Below, one piece after another: positions 38,177 to 46,980 of a stretch of DNA of 64,000 nt. Origin of the DNA: an uncultured Desulfatitalea sp. (GTDB lineage Bacteria > Desulfobacterota > Desulfobacteria > Desulfobacterales > Desulfosarcinaceae); contig CALMNL010000007.1 in NCBI GenBank assembly GCA_937868765.1, forward strand, positions 186,001-250,000, given 5' to 3'. The notes below the pieces were generated by a model. It saw nothing but the letters and a program-made list of their open reading frames with translations, searched no databases and was not told the origin of the DNA. Made by a program: the position numbers and the translations under genes. Within the stretch, counting starts at the first letter, position 1. Each line of letters starts with the position of its first letter.

Positions 38177-38953
38177 ATGGCGGAAAAGGATTTGATCTAT
38201 AAGGTAGACGGGCATGTGGCCACCGTGACCATCAACCGGGCGGCCGCACGCAACGCCATCACGACGGAGGCAGTGGCGCTGTTCCACCAGGCCCTGGACG
38301 AGGCCCAGGTCGATCCCCAGGTGCGGGTGGTCTGCGTCACCGGCGCTGGCGACAAAGCCTTCTGTTCAGGCGCGGACCTGGGCGGCGGCATGCAGGCCGA
38401 TGCCGGCCGTCGCAGCCACTTCGACAGCTATGCCCGGCTCATCAGCCGCCTTACGGAGTTTCCCAAGCCGACCGTGGCGCGGGTCAACGGGCACTGCCTG
38501 GCCGGCGGCACCGGCTTCATGCTCGCCTGCGACATCGTGATCGCCAAGGCCTCGGCCCTATTCGGCACACCCGAGGTCAACGTCGGGTTGTTTCCCATGA
38601 TGATCGGCGCCCTGATCTTCCGCAACGTTCCCCGCAAGAAGGCCATGGAGATGATTCTGCTGGGCCAGCGGCTCACCGCCGCCCAGGCCCTGGAGATGGG
38701 CCTGGTGACCCGGGTGGCGGCCGATGCCGATTTCGATGCCGAGGTCGCGGCGGTGCTCACCGAGCTCGCGGCCAAGAGCCCCATCGGCCTCCGGCTGGGC
38801 AAGCAGGCCTTTGCCGCCGTCGAGCAGATGCGCCTGGCCGAGGCCGTGCGCTATCTGGCCGGCCAACTGCTCGAGGTGGCTGATACCCGGGATGCCCGCG
38901 AAGGCATCACCGCCTTCCTGGAAAAACGCGCCCCGCACTTCAAAGGAGAATAG
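38177..38953 (+). CDS. Enoyl-CoA hydratase/isomerase family protein
   Basis: A 258-residue crotonase. The oxyanion-hole segments FCSGADLGGG and NGHCLAGGTGFMLACDIVIA are clear. One catalytic Glu is present in LFGTPEVNVGLFP, matching rat crotonase Glu164. The position of Glu144 is occupied by a non-acidic residue, as I recall also for methylglutaconyl-CoA-type hydratases. Following the carboxylase genes, it is placed to hydrate the carboxylated, glutaconyl-type intermediate, the role of LiuC or AtuE. No HMG-CoA-lyase-like gene for the next step lies in the window. Confidence 0.88.
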   Translation: MAEKDLIYKVDGHVATVTINRAAARNAITTEAVALFHQALDEAQVDPQVRVVCVTGAGDKAFCSGADLGGGMQADAGRRSHFDSYARLISRLTEFPKPTVARVNGHCLAGGTGFMLACDIVIAKASALFGTPEVNVGLFPMMIGALIFRNVPRKKAMEMILLGQRLTAAQALEMGLVTRVAADADFDAEVAAVLTELAAKSPIGLRLGKQAFAAVEQMRLAEAVRYLAGQLLEVADTRDAREGITAFLEKRAPHFKGE

Positions 38954-38958
38954 ACCGC

Positions 38959-39582
38959 ATGCTCTACCGCTTCCACGGCCGCACCCCGTCCATCGGCAAA
39001 GAGACCTACGTCAGCGAACTGGCCCAGGTGATCGGCGAGGTGGTCATCGGCGATAACTGCTACATCGGCCACGGCGCCATTCTGCGCGGCGATTACGGCC
39101 GCATCGAAATCGGCGACGGCACTGCCGTGGAGGAGGGCGTCATCATCCATGCCCCGCCCGACCACCTCAACCGCATCGGCCGGCGCGTCACCCTGGGCCA
39201 CGGGGCGATCCTGCACGGCAGCAGCGTCGGTGACGGCGCGGTCATCGGCATGGGGGCCGTGGTGAGCATCCTCAGCGACATCGGCGAGGGCGCCATCGTG
39301 GCCGAAGGCGCGCTGGTGAAATGGGGTCAGAAGATCCCGGCCCGCATGGTGGCCGTGGGCAATCCCGCCGAAGTGAAACGCGCGGTGAGCGCCAAAGACG
39401 AGGAGATCTGGTCTTTCGGCAAGCAGCTTTACGTGGATCTGGCCAGACGCTACCTGGCATCCGACCTGGAACCGCTGACCATCGACCAATGCAGGGCCGC
39501 CGGCCCGTCGGACGGTTCCATCGGCCCATTGCCCCGGGTCGGCGCCGCAACCCATGGGAGGCAAGCACATGCACGACCCTGA
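38959..39582 (+). CDS. Gamma-carbonic-anhydrase-like hexapeptide protein
   Basis: A 207-residue left-handed beta-helix protein with repeated I/V-G-D hexapeptides (VIGEVVIGDNCYIGHGAILRG). The metal-binding His set of the gamma-carbonic anhydrase/PaaY group is visible in IIHAPPD and TLGHGAILHG. Members include carbonic anhydrases and the PaaY thioesterase that protects phenylacetyl-CoA catabolism. Here it could supply bicarbonate to the neighbouring carboxylase or release stalled CoA esters. It starts five bases after the hydratase and overlaps the AtuA-family gene by 14 bases. Confidence 0.85.
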   Translation: MLYRFHGRTPSIGKETYVSELAQVIGEVVIGDNCYIGHGAILRGDYGRIEIGDGTAVEEGVIIHAPPDHLNRIGRRVTLGHGAILHGSSVGDGAVIGMGAVVSILSDIGEGAIVAEGALVKWGQKIPARMVAVGNPAEVKRAVSAKDEEIWSFGKQLYVDLARRYLASDLEPLTIDQCRAAGPSDGSIGPLPRVGAATHGRQAHARP

Positions 39583-41359
39583 AAAACTGATCATCGCCAA
39601 TTGCAGCGGCTTTTTCGGCGACCGGCTCTCGGCGGCCAAGGAGATGGTGCTGGGCGGTCCCATCGACGTGCTCACCGGCGATTACCTGGCCGAACTGACC
39701 ATGGCGCTCCTGTTCCAGAAGAAGCTCAAGTCGCCCGAGGGCGGCTTTGTGCCCACCTTCCTCAAGCAGATGGAAGCGGTCATGGGCGAATGCCTGCAGA
39801 AGGGCATCCGGGTGGTGGCCAACGCCGGCGGCCTGAACCCCGCGGCCATGGCCCGGGCCCTCAAGGCCGCGGCCCAGACCCTGGGCCTGTCGCCCCGGAT
39901 CGCCTATATCGAAGGCGACGATCTGATGCCGCGCCTGGCCGATCTGCAGCAGGCCGGCGAGAGCTTCACCCATCTGGACAAGGGCCTCCGCCTGGCCGAC
40001 AGCGGGGCCGTGCCCCTTACGGCCAATGCTTACCTGGGGGCCTGGGGCATTGCCGCGGCCCTGGAACAGGGGGCCGACATCGTGGTGTGCGGCCGGGTGG
40101 CCGACGCCGCCCTGGTGGCCGGCCCCTGCGCCTGGCGTTTCGGCTGGCAACGCAGCGACTGGGACCCGTTGGCCGGGGCCTACGCCGCCGGGCACATCAT
40201 CGAGTGCGGCGCCCAGGCCACGGGCGGCAACTATTCGTTCATCCACGAGGTGCCCTCCTACCGCAACGTGGGGTTCCCCATCGCCGAGATGCACCCCGAC
40301 GGCAGCTTCGTCATCACCAAGCATCCCGGCACCGGCGGGCTGGTGTCGGTGGGCACGGTCACGGCCCAACTGCTCTATGAAATCGCCGCGCCGGCCTATC
40401 TGACCCCCGACGTGACGGTGCGCTTCGACACCCTGGCCCTGACCCAGGAGGGGCCCGACCGGGTGCGCGGCACGGGCACCCGGGGCGAACCGCCGCCCGA
40501 GACCACCAAGGTGTGCATCAACACCCTGGGCGGATACAAGAACGCCATGACCGTGATCCTCACCGGCCTGGACATCGAACGCAAGGCCGAGATCGTCACC
40601 GCAACCCTCTTCGACAGCCTGGGCGGCCGGGAGCGGTTCCAAACCGTGGACGTGCAGCTCGTACGCTCGGAAAAGACGGATCCCGGCACCAACGACGAGG
40701 CCTTCGCCTATCTGCGCGTCACGGTGCTGGACCCGGACGCCAACAAGGTGGGCCGGCGCTTTTCGGCCGCGGTGGTGGAGATGGCCCTGGCCAACATTCC
40801 CGGCTTCACGCTCACCTCACCGCCCGGCGACGGTGGGCCGGCGGTGGTGCACTGGCCCGCGCTGGTGGCAAACCGCCACATCCATCAGACGGTCTGCCTC
40901 GACGACCGGCCGGCGGTGGTGGTCGAGGCCGCCTGGGAGAGCGAACCCTTCACCCTGTCGCCCGCCATGCCGGAGATCCCCGCGGTTCCGGGGGGGCCGG
41001 CCGTGCGGGCGCCGCTGGGCCGGGCCTTCGCCACCCGCTCGGGCGACAAGGGCGGCAATGCCAACCTGGGCATCTGGGGCCAAACACCGGAAGCCTATGC
41101 CTTCCTGCGCAGCTTTCTGACCACCGAACGCCTCAAGGCGCTGCTGCCCGACTGCGCGCCGTTCGCCATCGAGCGCTATGAACTGCCCAATCTGCTGGCC
41201 GTCAACTTCTACATCCGCGGCCTTTTGGGCGACGGTGTGGCCGCCTCGGTGCGCAGCGACCCCCAGGCCAAGACCCTGGGGGAATACCTGCGGGCCAAAG
41301 TCGTGGAGATGCCGGCCGCGATCCTGGTGACCGATCCGGATGGAAAGGAGATTCGATGA
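39569..41359 (+). CDS. AtuA family protein of acyclic terpene/branched-acid utilization clusters
   Basis: A 596-residue protein (formerly DUF1446). The start at 39569 has GGGAGG seven bases upstream. N-terminal hallmark: NCSGFFGDR followed by GGPIDVLTGDYLAELTM. Further blocks are VVANAGGLNPAAM, VVCGRVADAALVAGP and ECGAQATGGNYS. The C-terminal AtuA-like domain begins near RAFATRSGDKGGNANLGIWG. AtuA is essential for citronellol/geraniol growth in Pseudomonas, but its reaction is not established as far as I know. Its presence beside a geranyl/methylcrotonyl-type carboxylase is the main reason to compare this operon with the Atu pathway. Confidence 0.9.
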   Translation: MHDPEKLIIANCSGFFGDRLSAAKEMVLGGPIDVLTGDYLAELTMALLFQKKLKSPEGGFVPTFLKQMEAVMGECLQKGIRVVANAGGLNPAAMARALKAAAQTLGLSPRIAYIEGDDLMPRLADLQQAGESFTHLDKGLRLADSGAVPLTANAYLGAWGIAAALEQGADIVVCGRVADAALVAGPCAWRFGWQRSDWDPLAGAYAAGHIIECGAQATGGNYSFIHEVPSYRNVGFPIAEMHPDGSFVITKHPGTGGLVSVGTVTAQLLYEIAAPAYLTPDVTVRFDTLALTQEGPDRVRGTGTRGEPPPETTKVCINTLGGYKNAMTVILTGLDIERKAEIVTATLFDSLGGRERFQTVDVQLVRSEKTDPGTNDEAFAYLRVTVLDPDANKVGRRFSAAVVEMALANIPGFTLTSPPGDGGPAVVHWPALVANRHIHQTVCLDDRPAVVVEAAWESEPFTLSPAMPEIPAVPGGPAVRAPLGRAFATRSGDKGGNANLGIWGQTPEAYAFLRSFLTTERLKALLPDCAPFAIERYELPNLLAVNFYIRGLLGDGVAASVRSDPQAKTLGEYLRAKVVEMPAAILVTDPDGKEIR

Positions 41360-42165
41360 AAGCATTGTGCGCCGATCTGGCCTGGGAGCAGGATCGCCTG
41401 GACGCCCTGGTGAGCGGCATCGCCCCCGGAGCGTGGGAAACCCTGGCCCCGTGCGGCAACTGGACGGTCAAGGACGAGATCTGCCATCTGGCCTACTTCG
41501 ACTACACGGCGCGCCTCGCGGCCACCGATCCCGCGGCGTTCCAGCGCCACCTGGTCGAGGATCTGGGCCGGATCAAGGACATGGACGAGGCCACCGCCAT
41601 CACCCTGGCCAAGGGACGGGCCATGGCCACCGGCGAGCTGCTGGCCTGGTGGCGGCAAGAGCGGCGGCAACTGGTCGAGGCCCTGGAGCGCCTTGCCCCC
41701 AAGGACCGCCTGCCGTGGTACGGGCCGCCCATGAGCGCGCGTTCGTTCGCCAGCGCCCGGCTGATGGAGACCTGGGCCCACGGCCAGGATATCTACGACG
41801 TGCTCGGCGTCGCGCGGCCCGCCAGCCCGGGGCTGCGCCACATCGCCCACCTGGGGGTGACCACCTTCGGCTGGAGTTTCGCCAACCGGGGCCTGCCGGT
41901 TCCCGAGGCGGCCGTGCACGTGGAACTGACCGCGCCCGCGGGCGAGATCTGGAGCTGGGGCGACGAGACCGCGGCCCAGCGCATCAGCGGGCCGGCCGTG
42001 GATTTCTGCCTGGTGGCCACCCAGCGCCGGCACGTGGACGACACCGCCCTGGTGGTGATCGGCGAGGTGGCCCGAAAGTGGATGGAGCTGGCCCAGTGCT
42101 TTGCCGGGCCGCCCACCCTGGGGCCGGCCGCCGGAACCCGGGGCATTCTCAAGCAGCGCGCCTAA
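41356..42165 (+). CDS. DinB/maleylpyruvate-isomerase-like protein (TIGR03084 type)
   Basis: A 269-residue four-helix-bundle protein. Typical features are WTVKDEICHLAYFD near residue 40 and WYGPPMSARSFASARLMETW-AHGQD near 130. The His residues in these two stretches fit the metal site of the DinB/MDMPI superfamily. I associate this sequence type with TIGR03084, which is seen mostly in actinobacterial acyl-CoA clusters; its function is unknown. It is coupled to the AtuA-family gene by an ATGA overlap, so the two products probably act together. Confidence 0.8.
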   Translation: MKALCADLAWEQDRLDALVSGIAPGAWETLAPCGNWTVKDEICHLAYFDYTARLAATDPAAFQRHLVEDLGRIKDMDEATAITLAKGRAMATGELLAWWRQERRQLVEALERLAPKDRLPWYGPPMSARSFASARLMETWAHGQDIYDVLGVARPASPGLRHIAHLGVTTFGWSFANRGLPVPEAAVHVELTAPAGEIWSWGDETAAQRISGPAVDFCLVATQRRHVDDTALVVIGEVARKWMELAQCFAGPPTLGPAAGTRGILKQRA

Positions 42166-42184
42166 ACAAGGTCTGGAGGTTTGG

Positions 42185-44215
42185 ATGTATCCCTATCTGT
42201 TCAGTCCCATCCGCATCAACCGGCTGGAAATCAAAAACCGCATCGCCTATCCGGCCCTGGGGCTGGCCTATTCCCATGACCGTCGGCTCAACGACCGCTA
42301 CTTCCACTACTTCCGCGAAATCGCCCGGGGCGGCGCCGGCATCGTGACCGTGGGCCCCGTGGGGGTCGATGTGCTCGGCGCCGGCTTTCTGGTGCTGACC
42401 CTGGACAACGACGGCGCCATCGCCGATTTCAGGCGCCTGGCCGATGCCATCCGGCGCGAAGGCGCCAGCCCCTGGATTCAGCTCTTCCACGCCGGCGGCT
42501 ATTCCCATCCCATCCTCATCGACAACCAGACCCCCATGGCGCCCTCGGCGGTCTTCTCCAACTACTCCCGCACCACGCCCCGGGAGATGACCCTCGACGA
42601 TATCGCCAAGGTCCAGGAGGCCTTCGCGGCCGCGGCGCAGCGGGCCCGGCAGGCCGGCTTCGACGGCGTGGAGATCATCGCCAGCGGCGGCTACCTGCTC
42701 ACCCAGTTCTGGTCGCCGCTCAAGAACCAGCGCACGGACGATTACGGCGGCAGTTTCGAAAACCGCGGGCGCTTTGCCCGGGAGACGATCCAAAAGGTGC
42801 GCGCCGCTGTGGGGGAAGAATTTCCCATCGGCATCCGCATGGCCGGCAACGATTTCGTGCCGGGCAGCAACAGCGACGCGCAGACCCCGGCCATCGCCCG
42901 GGTCTATGAAGCCGCCGGGGTGGACGTGATCAACGTCACCGGTGGCTGGCACGAGACCCGGGTGCCCCAGTTGCCCATGGAACTGCCCCGGGCGGCCTAT
43001 GGCTATCTGGCCTTGAACATCAAAAAGGCCGTGTCCGTGCCGGTGATGGCTTCCAACCGCATCGCCAGCCCCGACGCCGCCGACAAACTGCTGCGCGACG
43101 GCTACGCCGACATGGTCAACCTGGGACGGGTGCTCATCGCCGATCCCTTCTGGCCGCAAAAGGCCTTCGCCGGCCGCGCCGCCGAGATCCGGCCCTGCAC
43201 GGCCTGCGGCCAGGGGTGCGCCGACCAGGTGTTCCGCGGCGCGGCCGTTTTCTGTGCCGGCAACCCCCGCGCCGGCTTCGAGGCCGAGCGTACCGTTGTA
43301 AAAACCGATGCGCCCAAACGCATCCTGGTGGCCGGCGCCGGCCCGGCCGGCCTGGAGGCCGCCGTCACCGCGGCCCAAATGGGCCACCGCGTGGAGATCT
43401 GCGAGCAGTCGGGCGACATCGGCGGGCAACTGTGGCTGGCCGGCGCGCCGCCGCATAAGCAGGAGTATCTGGAGTACATCCGCTACTACCGGGCCATGCT
43501 CGACCGGCTGGAGATCCCGGTGCACCTGAACACGCCGGTGGACGCGGCCCTGATCCAATCCCGCAAACCGGAGCATGTCATCGCCGCCACCGGGGCCGAG
43601 GCGCTGCGGCCGCCGATTCCCGGCGTGGACGCCGAGGGCGTGCTCACCGCCTGGGAGGTGTTGCGCGCCAATCCGCCCCTGGGCCGTTCGGTGGCCATCA
43701 TCGGCGGCGGCGCCGTGGGTCTGGAAACCGCCCTGTTCGTGGCGGCCAAGGGCACCATCAACGCCGAAACGCTCGCCTTTCTCTTCACCTATAGGGCCGC
43801 CTCGGAAGAGCGGCTGCGGGAATTGCTGTTCAACGGCAGTTCCAAAGTCACGGTGTTCGAGATGCTGCCCCGGGCCGGCGGCGATGTGGGGCGCTCCACC
43901 CGCTGGGTGCTCTTCGAGCGCCTCAAGCAGTACGGGGTGACCATCGAAACCAGTGCCAAGGTGACCGAGCTGACCGCCCGCGCGGTGAGCTGGGAACAGG
44001 ACGGCAGCGTCCAAAGCCGGCCGTTCGACCAGGTCATCGTGGCCTCGGGCGCGCGTCCGGTCAACGCCCTGGCCGCGCGCCTCGCGGCCCTGGGCATCCC
44101 CTTTACGGCGGTGGGCGACTGCACCGGGCCGCGCAAGATCCAGGATGCCATCCACGGCGGTTTCCTGGCCGCCCTCAACCTCGACCAGCATCAGAAACAG
44201 GGAGAAGCCGCATGA
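42185..44215 (+). CDS. 2,4-dienoyl-CoA-reductase-like flavin/iron-sulfur oxidoreductase
   Basis: A 676-residue enzyme of the FadH/trimethylamine-dehydrogenase group. The start at 42185 follows GGAGG at five bases. An FMN barrel (residues 1-340, with NQRTDDYGGSFENR) leads to a 4Fe-4S motif, CTACGQGC plus a later Cys in FCAGNP. An NAD(P)/FAD domain follows (ILVAGAGPAGLEAAV and VAIIGGGAVGLETAL). FadH relatives reduce conjugated double bonds of dienoyl-CoAs, and others act on aromatic-derived or bile-acid CoA esters. In this operon it may reduce a conjugated intermediate or re-oxidise a cofactor. ATGA overlap couples it to the next gene. Confidence 0.88.
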   Translation: MYPYLFSPIRINRLEIKNRIAYPALGLAYSHDRRLNDRYFHYFREIARGGAGIVTVGPVGVDVLGAGFLVLTLDNDGAIADFRRLADAIRREGASPWIQLFHAGGYSHPILIDNQTPMAPSAVFSNYSRTTPREMTLDDIAKVQEAFAAAAQRARQAGFDGVEIIASGGYLLTQFWSPLKNQRTDDYGGSFENRGRFARETIQKVRAAVGEEFPIGIRMAGNDFVPGSNSDAQTPAIARVYEAAGVDVINVTGGWHETRVPQLPMELPRAAYGYLALNIKKAVSVPVMASNRIASPDAADKLLRDGYADMVNLGRVLIADPFWPQKAFAGRAAEIRPCTACGQGCADQVFRGAAVFCAGNPRAGFEAERTVVKTDAPKRILVAGAGPAGLEAAVTAAQMGHRVEICEQSGDIGGQLWLAGAPPHKQEYLEYIRYYRAMLDRLEIPVHLNTPVDAALIQSRKPEHVIAATGAEALRPPIPGVDAEGVLTAWEVLRANPPLGRSVAIIGGGAVGLETALFVAAKGTINAETLAFLFTYRAASEERLRELLFNGSSKVTVFEMLPRAGGDVGRSTRWVLFERLKQYGVTIETSAKVTELTARAVSWEQDGSVQSRPFDQVIVASGARPVNALAARLAALGIPFTAVGDCTGPRKIQDAIHGGFLAALNLDQHQKQGEAA

Positions 44216-45363
44216 GCGCAAATTTGTACTTCACCAAAGAGCACGAGCAGGTGCGCAAGGCCCTGCGGGACTTCGTGACCAAGCGGATCAATCCCTTCGT
44301 GGACGAATGGGAGGAAAAGGGCGCCGCGCCCCTGCACGACCTGTTCAAAGAGATGGGCGAACTGGGGTTCCTGGGCATCCGCTACGACGAGCGCTACGGC
44401 GGCCTGGGCCTGGACTACTGGTATGAGACCGTGATGCTCGAAGAGATCGCCCGGGCGCGCTGCGGCGGGGTGCCCATGGCCATCGCCGTCCAGACCAACA
44501 TGGCCACCCCGGCCATCGCCGAGTTCGGCAGCGACTATCTCAAGGACAAGTATCTGCGCGCGGCCATCCGCGGCGAGATGGTGGGGGCCATCGCCGTCAC
44601 CGAACCGGACGCCGGCTCGGACGTGGCGGCCCTGCGGACCTTCGCCCGCAAAGAGGGCGACGTCTACGTGCTCAACGGCTCGAAGACGTATATCACCAAC
44701 GGCACCCAGGCCGATTTTCTGACGCTGCTGGCCCGCACCAGCGAGGCGCCGGGCTATCATTCGTTCAGCCTCTTCGTGGTGCCCACCGCCCTGCCCGGAT
44801 TCAAGATCAGCAGGAAACTCGACAAGCTGGGCATGCGCAGCAGCGACACGGCCGAGTTGTACTTCGACGACCTGCGCATTCCGGCCGAAAACCGCATCGG
44901 CCAGGAGGGCGAAGGCTTCATCTACCAGATGCAACAGTTCCAGCACGAACGCTTCTCGGCGCTGCCCATCTGCTACATCGGTGCCGAAGAGATGATCCGC
45001 GAGACCGTGGCCTACATCAAGAAGCGCATCGTTTTCGGCAAGCCGTTGATCAAAAAGCAGGTGCTGCGCCACCGGCTGGTGGACTGGCTCAGCGAGATCG
45101 AGTGCCTGCGCCAGCTCACCTATCACATCGTGCGCCTCAAGATGGCCGGCCAGGATGCCACCAAGGAGATCTCCATGGGCAAACTGATCGGCGGGCGCCT
45201 GCTCAACCAAGTGGCCGACGGCTGCCTGCAGATGTACGGCGGCCTGGGGTTCATGAACGAGATGCACGTCTCCCGGTTCTTCCGGGACGCCCGGCTGATC
45301 TCCATCGGCGCGGGCGCCAGCGAAGTGATGAGCGATATCATCGCCAAACTCGAAGGGTTCTGA
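44212..45363 (+). CDS. Acyl-CoA dehydrogenase
   Basis: A 383-residue FAD enzyme that introduces an alpha,beta double bond into an acyl-CoA. Typical blocks are ITEPDAGSD-like AVTEPDAGSDVAAL, NGSKTYITNGTQAD and YGGLGFMNEMHVSRFFRDA. The position that holds the catalytic Glu in medium-chain enzymes is not Glu here (ISIGAGASEV). A Glu in QFQHERF lies where isovaleryl- and long-chain dehydrogenases carry their base. That suits a branched substrate, but is inference. It is translationally coupled to the flavoenzyme upstream. Confidence 0.92.
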   Translation: MSANLYFTKEHEQVRKALRDFVTKRINPFVDEWEEKGAAPLHDLFKEMGELGFLGIRYDERYGGLGLDYWYETVMLEEIARARCGGVPMAIAVQTNMATPAIAEFGSDYLKDKYLRAAIRGEMVGAIAVTEPDAGSDVAALRTFARKEGDVYVLNGSKTYITNGTQADFLTLLARTSEAPGYHSFSLFVVPTALPGFKISRKLDKLGMRSSDTAELYFDDLRIPAENRIGQEGEGFIYQMQQFQHERFSALPICYIGAEEMIRETVAYIKKRIVFGKPLIKKQVLRHRLVDWLSEIECLRQLTYHIVRLKMAGQDATKEISMGKLIGGRLLNQVADGCLQMYGGLGFMNEMHVSRFFRDARLISIGAGASEVMSDIIAKLEGF

Positions 45364-45455
45364 CAGCGGAACCCGTCGGGAGTTCCATAGTCGAAGTTCC
45401 ATAACGTACGGAGGGTCCAGTGTAACCATCAACCATTCAAAAAGGAGCTGGGGTC

Positions 45456-46964
45456 ATGAAGATCAACATCGGTTATCTGCTCTACAAGCGGGCCATGCTG
45501 AGTCCCAAACTGGAGGCCCTCGTGGTCGGAGAGGTGCGGCGTTCTTATCCGGAATTGAACGCAGGCGCCAACCGGGTCGCCAACGCCATGCGCAGGATGG
45601 GAGTCCAGCGGGGGGATCGGGTGGCGGTGCTGGCCCTCAACGATCCCGAGTACCTGGAACTCTTCTTCGGCCTGGCCAAGATCGGCGTGGTGATGGTGCC
45701 GCTCAACCACCGCCTGGCGCCGCCCGAGGTGGCCTACATCGCCAACGATTGCGGGACCCAGACCTTCATCTTCGGCAAGGAGTTCGTCCCGGTGGTCGAG
45801 GCCATCCGCGATCAGATCCCGGCCAAGCGCTTCATTGGCATCATGGACAATCCCCCGGCCTGGGCCCGGCCCTACCCAGCGGTTTTCGGTGACGCCCCGA
45901 GCGACGAGCCCGAGTATATCGGCGGGGACGACGACACCCTGACCATCCTCTATACCTCGGGAACGACCGGCCGGCCCAAAGGGGCCGAACTGACCCATAA
46001 CGGCTACTACCACACCTCGGTGGACCTCAAGGCCACCCTCACCGATGTCGGCACGCGCATGCTGATGCCGCTGCCCCTGTTTCACATCGGCGCCCTGGCG
46101 CCGGTGCCCATGTGCGCCCACTTCGGCTCGACCATGATCTTCCAGCGGACGTTCGAGCCGGCCGAATTTCTCAAGCTGATCCAGACCGAGCACATCTCCT
46201 GGTTCGGCTCCGTGCCCCAGGTGCTGATGTTCCTGCGCTCGGTGCCGCAGTTCGAGACCTTCGACTGGTCCACCATCAAGCTGGCCCTGGTCTATGCGGC
46301 ACCCGTGCCGGTGCCCCTGATCAAGGCCTTTGCCGAAAAGGGCATGGGGGTGCGCCAGCTCTACGGTCTGACCGAGTGCACCGGTCCGGCCTCGGTCATC
46401 GACGCCGAGTGGGCGATCCAGAAAGCCGGCTCCTGCGGCCCGCCCTTCTATCACACCGATATCCGCGTGGTGGACCTCGAGGGCAAGGATTGCGCCCCGG
46501 ACGTGCCCGGCGAGGTGCTGATGCGCACCACCCACCTCATGAAGGGCTACTACAACAATCCCACGGCCACGGCCCAGACCATCATCGACGGCTGGCTGCA
46601 CACGGGCGACATCGCCAAGATGGATGCCGACGGCTTCCTGTATATCCTGGACCGCAAGAAGGACATGATCATCTCCGGCGGCGAGAACATCTATCCGGCC
46701 GAAGTGGAAGAGTGCCTGCACGCCCACCCGGCCATCGCCGACGTCGGGGTGATCGGCATTCCGGACGATACCTGGGGCGAAGCCGTCAAGGCCATCGTGG
46801 TGCTCAAAAAGGGCGAGAGTCTCACCCAAGAGGCCCTCATCGAGTGGTGCCGGGACAAGCTGGCGCGTTTCAAGACGCCCAAGCAGGTGGTCTTCATCGA
46901 CCAGATCCCGCGCACGCCCACCGGCAAGATTCTCAAACGGGTGCTGCGGGAAAAATTCAGTTAG
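45456..46964 (+). CDS. AMP-forming acyl-CoA synthetase (acid-CoA ligase)
   Basis: A 502-residue member of the ANL superfamily that activates a carboxylic acid with ATP and CoA. The AMP-binding P-loop is YTSGTTGRPKGAELTHNG. QLYGLTECT, DGWLHTGDIAKMDADGF and the C-terminal catalytic Lys in RTPTGKILKRVLRE are present. It is separated from the upstream dehydrogenase by 92 bases, with AAAAAGGAG before the ATG. It is the probable first enzyme of the pathway. The medium-chain/fadD3-like size does not reveal the substrate. Confidence 0.93.
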   Translation: MKINIGYLLYKRAMLSPKLEALVVGEVRRSYPELNAGANRVANAMRRMGVQRGDRVAVLALNDPEYLELFFGLAKIGVVMVPLNHRLAPPEVAYIANDCGTQTFIFGKEFVPVVEAIRDQIPAKRFIGIMDNPPAWARPYPAVFGDAPSDEPEYIGGDDDTLTILYTSGTTGRPKGAELTHNGYYHTSVDLKATLTDVGTRMLMPLPLFHIGALAPVPMCAHFGSTMIFQRTFEPAEFLKLIQTEHISWFGSVPQVLMFLRSVPQFETFDWSTIKLALVYAAPVPVPLIKAFAEKGMGVRQLYGLTECTGPASVIDAEWAIQKAGSCGPPFYHTDIRVVDLEGKDCAPDVPGEVLMRTTHLMKGYYNNPTATAQTIIDGWLHTGDIAKMDADGFLYILDRKKDMIISGGENIYPAEVEECLHAHPAIADVGVIGIPDDTWGEAVKAIVVLKKGESLTQEALIEWCRDKLARFKTPKQVVFIDQIPRTPTGKILKRVLREKFS

Positions 46965-46980
46965 GCGGAAAAGAGAGGCC

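Noticed and set aside
42149-44221. 690-codon open frame on the minus strand
   Set aside because: Antisense to the FadH-like gene, no ribosome binding site, shadow-type composition.
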